Positions 33,199 to 36,960 of a stretch of 36,960 nt of DNA are shown here, piece after piece. Origin of the DNA: Actinomycetota bacterium (GTDB taxonomy: Bacteria > Actinomycetota > Humimicrobiia > Humimicrobiales > Humimicrobiaceae); assembly GCA_023488645.1 (NCBI GenBank), contig JAMDDL010000018.1:1-36960 (forward strand), written 5' to 3'. The position numbers were made by a program, and so were the translations under genes. Numbering within the stretch: the first letter of the stretch is position 1; each line of letters begins with the position of its first letter. The notes beneath the pieces are model-generated. The model had not been told where the DNA came from and did not search any database. It was given only the letters and a program-made list of their open reading frames with translations.

Positions 33199-34089
33199 AT
33201 GGATGTTATTACTAAAACAATAATTATTCTTGCAGCTATCTTATTTTTCTTTTTTCTAATCGGGATAAGAATAGTAAGACCAACTCATCGTGGTTTAATC
33301 GAAACTCTCGGGAAATATACAAAGTTTGCTTTGCCAGGATTTCACTGGATTGTGCCTATTATTCAAAGAATTTATCTTGTAGACATTAGAGAGCAACTTG
33401 TAAATGCAGAGCCTCAAGTAATAATCACAAATGATAATTTAAATGCAACAGTTGATGCACAGGTTTATTTAAAAGTTAAATCTGATGAAGAAAGCGTAAA
33501 AAATTCTATGTATAATGTTACAAATTATCGTCTTCAAGTGGTTAACCTTGCAAGGACTACTTTAAGAAATATTATAGGTACTCTTACTCTTAAATCTGCA
33601 AACAGTGAAAGAGGCAGGATTAATATGGACCTTGACCAAACTCTCAAAGTAGAAACTAAAAACTGGGGTATTGAAATACTTAGAACCGAGCTTAAAGAAA
33701 TTGATCCTCCAAAAGATGTTCAGGAAACCATGAATAAAGTAGTTAAAGCTGAAAATGAAAAAATTGCTGCTATCGATTTTGCAACAGCAGCAGAAACAAA
33801 TGCTGATGGTGTAAAAAGAGCTGAAATAAAAAAAGCAGAGGGAGTCAAGCAAGCAAAAATTCTTGAAGCAGAAGGTGAAGCGCAGGCTATTAAACTTGTA
33901 AATGAAGCTGCTGATAAATATTTCGTTGGGAATGCACAGCTACTTAGAAAATTACAAGCCATGGAAAACGCATTAAGAAATAATGCAAAGATAATTCTTC
34001 CATCAGATAGTGAACTGGTTAATGTAATTGGAGAGATGTCCGGAGTATTGCCATTAAAAAGAGAAATAAAAGAATCAAAAGAACAGTAA
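33199..34089 (+). CDS. SPFH/stomatin-prohibitin membrane protein
   Basis: This 296-residue protein has one N-terminal membrane helix (ITKTIIILAAILFFFFLIGI). The SPFH/PHB domain (25-190) contains VRPTHRGLIETLGKYTKFALPGFHWIVPIIQRIYLVDIREQ and TVDAQVYLKVKSDEESV. A charged helical stretch (KVVKAENEKIAAIDFATAAETNADGVKRAEIKKAEGVKQAKILEAEGEAQA) follows, typical of stomatin/slipin oligomers. Such proteins form ring assemblies at membrane microdomains and often regulate an NfeD partner or proteases; no nfeD-like gene is adjacent. AGGGATGG six bases before ATG is a good ribosome site. It is convergent with thiL, 30 bp apart. Confidence 0.93.
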   Translation: MDVITKTIIILAAILFFFFLIGIRIVRPTHRGLIETLGKYTKFALPGFHWIVPIIQRIYLVDIREQLVNAEPQVIITNDNLNATVDAQVYLKVKSDEESVKNSMYNVTNYRLQVVNLARTTLRNIIGTLTLKSANSERGRINMDLDQTLKVETKNWGIEILRTELKEIDPPKDVQETMNKVVKAENEKIAAIDFATAAETNADGVKRAEIKKAEGVKQAKILEAEGEAQAIKLVNEAADKYFVGNAQLLRKLQAMENALRNNAKIILPSDSELVNVIGEMSGVLPLKREIKESKEQ

Positions 34090-34119
34090 TGGGCAATAAT
34101 TTATAATTAAAAAAAATTC

Positions 34120-35067
34120 TTAAACTAAAAAATGGTCATATCCATGACCATCTAACATTTGTTCTTTACCATCTTTTAGTAATCTTATTCCTTTTTTTTC
34201 TGTAATTTCTCCTACCACAATACCTTTAACCATATCCAAATTTTCTTCAGAAACGGTGTATACTAGTTCAAAATCTTCTCCTCCATACAAAGCAAAATTT
34301 AAAGCGTCGCCTTCACAAGCTTGAGCAGCTTTTTTAGTAATTGGTTTTATTGGAATAGAATCAGCATAAATTATGGCACCTGTATTACTTTGTTCACATA
34401 TTCTAGTGACTTCTGAAGCAAGACCATCTGAAACGTCTATCATTGCATTTATGTATTTTAAAAATGATTTAACTTTATAAAATTTAGCTTCCGGTTCTGT
34501 GTGCTTTCGTTTTACCTCATCAAAATTATTTACATTTTTTAAAAAAAGATTAAGACCTGCAGTACTCGAACCAAGATCACCACTTACTAAAATAATATCT
34601 CCAGGTTTAGCATTTGATCTAAATTTTAAGTTTTGTTTTAATGCCTCACCAATCATACAAATATCTATAATTAATTGATTACCATGCGTTATATTCCCCC
34701 CAATGATTTCAATATTATACTTTGCACAAGTTTCCCGCATACCTTTATAAATATTTTCTATAATTTCTGCGTCAAATATTTTGGGAATAACAAGAGATAC
34801 AAGAAAAAATTTTGGCTCCCCACCCATAGCACCAATATCGGATACATTTACTTCAACAGCCTTTTTACCTATTTGTTGAGGAGTAAAATAATTTAAAGAA
34901 AAATGATCACCTTCAACCATTGTATCTGTAGTAAAAAGCAAATAGTTATTGCCAAATTTTATTACAGCAGCATCATCTCCTATCCCCCTGATTATCTGCC
35001 TGTTAGTTGGTTGTTTTGTAATTCTTTTTATAAGCTCAAATTCTCCACCTATCTTCGCAATATCCAT
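34120..35067 (-). CDS. thiL: Thiamine-monophosphate kinase
   Basis: ThiL phosphorylates thiamine monophosphate to the active diphosphate. The 315-residue protein shows the PurM/ThiL-fold motifs RGIGDDAAVI (27-36), TTDTMVEGDHF (46-56), KAVEVNVSDIGAMGGEPKFFLVSL, IIGGNITHG, ILVSGDLGSSTAGL, AMIDVSDGLASEVTRIC and FALYGGEDFELVYTV, ending MLDGHGYDHF. Length is typical. It lies 214 bp downstream of thiC on the same strand and completes the pathway after the ThiC and ThiE steps, although the gap and its own ribosome site allow separate control. Confidence 0.95.
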   Translation of the reverse strand: MDIAKIGGEFELIKRITKQPTNRQIIRGIGDDAAVIKFGNNYLLFTTDTMVEGDHFSLNYFTPQQIGKKAVEVNVSDIGAMGGEPKFFLVSLVIPKIFDAEIIENIYKGMRETCAKYNIEIIGGNITHGNQLIIDICMIGEALKQNLKFRSNAKPGDIILVSGDLGSSTAGLNLFLKNVNNFDEVKRKHTEPEAKFYKVKSFLKYINAMIDVSDGLASEVTRICEQSNTGAIIYADSIPIKPITKKAAQACEGDALNFALYGGEDFELVYTVSEENLDMVKGIVVGEITEKKGIRLLKDGKEQMLDGHGYDHFLV

Positions 35068-35281
35068 TTTTATGCCTTCTATTCCTGATTAATTTTTATA
35101 ATTTTTCTCTACTAATTCTTAAATTTTTATAACTTTTATAATTTCTATAATTCTAATACTAATAATTTTATTAAATTTTCTATTAAATTTTTAATTTGAT
35201 TTGGCAGATCATTTAATAAATCAATTTAATATATGAATTTGATCAATTAATTAGTAATAAAAATAATAAATATATAGTTAA

Positions 35282-36577
35282 TTAATAGCATGCCAAGCTG
35301 TTTTTAAAATATTTTTTTAAAACATCAATAGCACAATACTTACCACACATAGTACATTTATCACTTGTAATTTTACTTTCCTCCCTTATTCTCTTAGCTT
35401 TTTGTGGATCTATAGATAAATTTATTTGCTTCTGCCAGTCAAGATCTTTCCTTGCTTTTGCCATTTCTATATCTTGATTAATTGCCCCCTTAATTCCCTT
35501 AGAAATATCAGCAACATGAGCAGCAATTCTTGTGATTATAACACCTTCTCTCACATCATCTATTGTAGGTAATCTTAAATGCTCTGATGGAGTAAGATAA
35601 CATAAAAAATCAGCACCATAAAATGCTGCAATAGCTCCACCTATCGCAGCTGCAATGTGATCATAACCAGAAGCTATATCAGTAACCAACGGCCCTAACA
35701 CATAAAATGGGGCATTATTACAAATCTTTTTTTCAAGAATTACATTTGCCTCTATTTGACTAAGTGGCATATGCCCCGGCCCTTCAATTATTACCTGCAC
35801 TCCTTCTTTTAATGCTTTTTGTGCAAGTTCTCCCAGTATTATTGTTTCTTGTATTTGACTCCTATCAGTAGCATCGACAATACAGCCTGGTCTTAATCCA
35901 TCTCCGAGGCTTAAAGTAACATCATATTTTTTTGCAATTTTTAATAACCTGTCATAACTCTCGAAAAGAGGATTTTCTTTATTATTATGTAGCATCCAGG
36001 TTGTTAGAAAGGCACCTCCTCTACTAACAATATCTAAAATCCTACCTTGATTTTTTAACCTTTCAACAGACTGCATATTTACTCCACAATGAACAGTCAT
36101 AAAATCTACTCCATCTTCGGCATGTTTTTCTATAACCTCAAAAATTTCTTCTTCATTCATACCAGCAATACCTTTTTTATCGGAAGCTTCTATGGCAGCC
36201 TGATAAACAGGAACCGTTCCAACTGGGATGGTAGAATTTTCTAAAATGGTTCTTCTTATCTTGTCTATATCTCCTCCAGTGCTTAGATCCATAATAGTAT
36301 CTGCTTTTGCATTTATAGCTACTTCTAATTTTTTTAGCTCTTCTTCTAATACTGCATGCTCTGGAGATGTCCCGATATTTGCATTAACTTTAGTCCTTAG
36401 TCCACAACCAATTGCCGAAAAAATATTTAAAGATTTATGTTTTTTATTGTAAGGAATAACAATACTACCATCAGATATATGCTTTCTTATATATTCAGGA
36501 TCATAACCTTCCTGATTAGCTATTATTTTCATCTCTTCTGTAACATTACCAGCTTTTGCTTGCTCTAATAAAGTCAT
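35282..36577 (-). CDS. thiC: Phosphomethylpyrimidine synthase ThiC
   Basis: ThiC is a radical-SAM enzyme that turns aminoimidazole ribotide into hydroxymethylpyrimidine phosphate. The 431-residue protein is the short form lacking the long N-terminal domain of proteobacterial ThiC. Conserved parts are INANIGTSPEH-like (KVNANIGTSP), ADTIMDLSTGGDI, FMTVHCGVN, VSRGGAFLTTWMLHN, SLGDGLRPGCIVDATD, IIEGPGHMPLSQIEANV and LGPLVTDIASGYDHIAAAIGGA. The C-terminal cluster motif has cysteines at 408, 411 and 415 (CTMCGKYC). AAAGGAGA lies about ten bases before ATG. The 271-bp leader shows no recognisable TPP riboswitch. Confidence 0.97.
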   Translation of the reverse strand: MTLLEQAKAGNVTEEMKIIANQEGYDPEYIRKHISDGSIVIPYNKKHKSLNIFSAIGCGLRTKVNANIGTSPEHAVLEEELKKLEVAINAKADTIMDLSTGGDIDKIRRTILENSTIPVGTVPVYQAAIEASDKKGIAGMNEEEIFEVIEKHAEDGVDFMTVHCGVNMQSVERLKNQGRILDIVSRGGAFLTTWMLHNNKENPLFESYDRLLKIAKKYDVTLSLGDGLRPGCIVDATDRSQIQETIILGELAQKALKEGVQVIIEGPGHMPLSQIEANVILEKKICNNAPFYVLGPLVTDIASGYDHIAAAIGGAIAAFYGADFLCYLTPSEHLRLPTIDDVREGVIITRIAAHVADISKGIKGAINQDIEMAKARKDLDWQKQINLSIDPQKAKRIREESKITSDKCTMCGKYCAIDVLKKYFKNSLACY

Positions 36578-36848
36578 TTATAATCAATCTCCTTTAAAAA
36601 TATTTGTTTATTTTTTATTTTTTTATCGGTTATCATTATTTTATGCATTAATTTTTCTGATATTATTAAATTATTATTTATTATGAAAATTATCATTAAA
36701 ACAACTCTAATGAGATTAAATAAATTAATTTATAATAAAAAAATAAAGCTTATTTAAATTTGTCTAAGTTAATTTTATTTAATTTAATTTATCCTTAAAA
36801 AATTTTTATATATTATTATCCTATATTCTAATGTGACTTTATTTTATT

Positions 36849-36960
36849 CTAATGTGTATTTATTTGTTCTTTTTTAAAGGACTGAATAATATTTATAAAC
36901 TTTCTACACTCCTTTTCAACATCTGGTTTTGTAATAATTGCAGAAATTATAGCAATAGAT
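36849..36960 (-). CDS. thiE: Probable thiamine-phosphate synthase, C-terminal end only
   Basis: An open frame enters from the window edge and ends at TAG (36851-36849). The 36 residues start SIAIISAIITKPDVEKECRK and continue through FINIIQSF. They resemble the C-terminal strand-helix of ThiE (usually IAVVSAI...DP...A..L), which joins the pyrimidine and thiazole parts of thiamine. Its position upstream of thiC and thiL on the same strand supports this call. With only the last sixth of the protein visible, a ThiD-ThiE fusion or another TIM-barrel enzyme cannot be excluded. Confidence 0.6.
   Translation of the reverse strand, partial: SIAIISAIITKPDVEKECRKFINIIQSFKKEQINTH

Noticed and set aside
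36578..36848. Possible TPP riboswitch before thiC
   Set aside because: Neither the CTGAGA core nor the ACCTGATC/GGGTAAT parts could be found on the transcript strand.
36824..36856. Twelve-base direct repeat TATTCTAATGTG near the thiE end
   Set aside because: Only two short copies in AT-rich DNA; compatible with chance and not a CRISPR or iteron array.

Overview
The window is an AT-rich bacterial chromosome segment. It has compact operons, mostly good Shine-Dalgarno sites, a Ser/Thr-rich lipoprotein linker, ThyX, a clostridial-length ThiC, a fluoride-type riboswitch, VapBC and several small inverted-repeat elements. Lines I counted by hand are about 38-45% G+C in the first 10 kb and about 15-40% (mostly near 30%) elsewhere. 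The lineage cannot be fixed from this. An uncultured anaerobic low-GC bacterium (for example low-GC Actinomycetota or Atribacterota) is a guess from general flavour only. No rRNA, tRNA, CRISPR array or intact transposase was seen.

Region 1 (1-10162) is a sugar/polyol catabolic operon on the minus strand. A LacI-family repressor is followed by a solute-binding lipoprotein, two ABC permeases, a zinc-ligand-free MDR dehydrogenase, two TIM-barrel sugar isomerases/epimerases, an Ldh_2-family dehydrogenase and an FGGY (glycerol kinase-like) kinase. Near-identical palindromes (ATGTCATCGATGACAT) sit over the lacI promoter and over the transporter promoter, so the repressor probably controls both. No ABC ATPase is present. 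The window's left end folds back on itself: a perfect 127-bp inverted repeat splits the kinase gene into two opposed pieces and looks like an assembly artefact.

Region 2 (10484-21612) holds housekeeping and membrane genes: an MFS transporter, a large PTPS_related/GT-C-like membrane protein, an HNH plus ParB-like fusion protein, thyX, a Na/Pi cotransporter with a PhoU tail, a LOG-family protein and glnS.

Region 3 (21702-24081) is the most interesting part. Two similar ~178-bp elements with ~22-bp terminal inverted repeats, in the same orientation, bracket a cassette. The cassette is a promoter, a fluoride (crcB-type) riboswitch with an overlapping terminator, a zinc-ribbon/HEAT protein and an MFS transporter. 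No fluc/crcB or CLC-F gene is in the window, so the MFS protein is a candidate new fluoride-tolerance gene, possibly carried as a mobilisable cassette.

Region 4 (24106-27148) has an RRM protein, a UPF0316 membrane protein, a Cof-type HAD phosphatase and a YgjP-type metalloprotease. Region 5 (27148-32012) lies between two identical 722-bp copies of a short-chain dehydrogenase gene, where identity stops one base outside the CDS on each side. Between them are a VapBC-type pair, a gene-poor stretch, a polysaccharide deacetylase whose N-terminus needs a -1 frameshift at a dnaX-like A AAA AAG, and a flavin reductase. Region 6 (32271-36960) has an unrecognised 151-aa protein, an SPFH/stomatin protein, and a thiamine cluster thiE (3' end only)-thiC-thiL.
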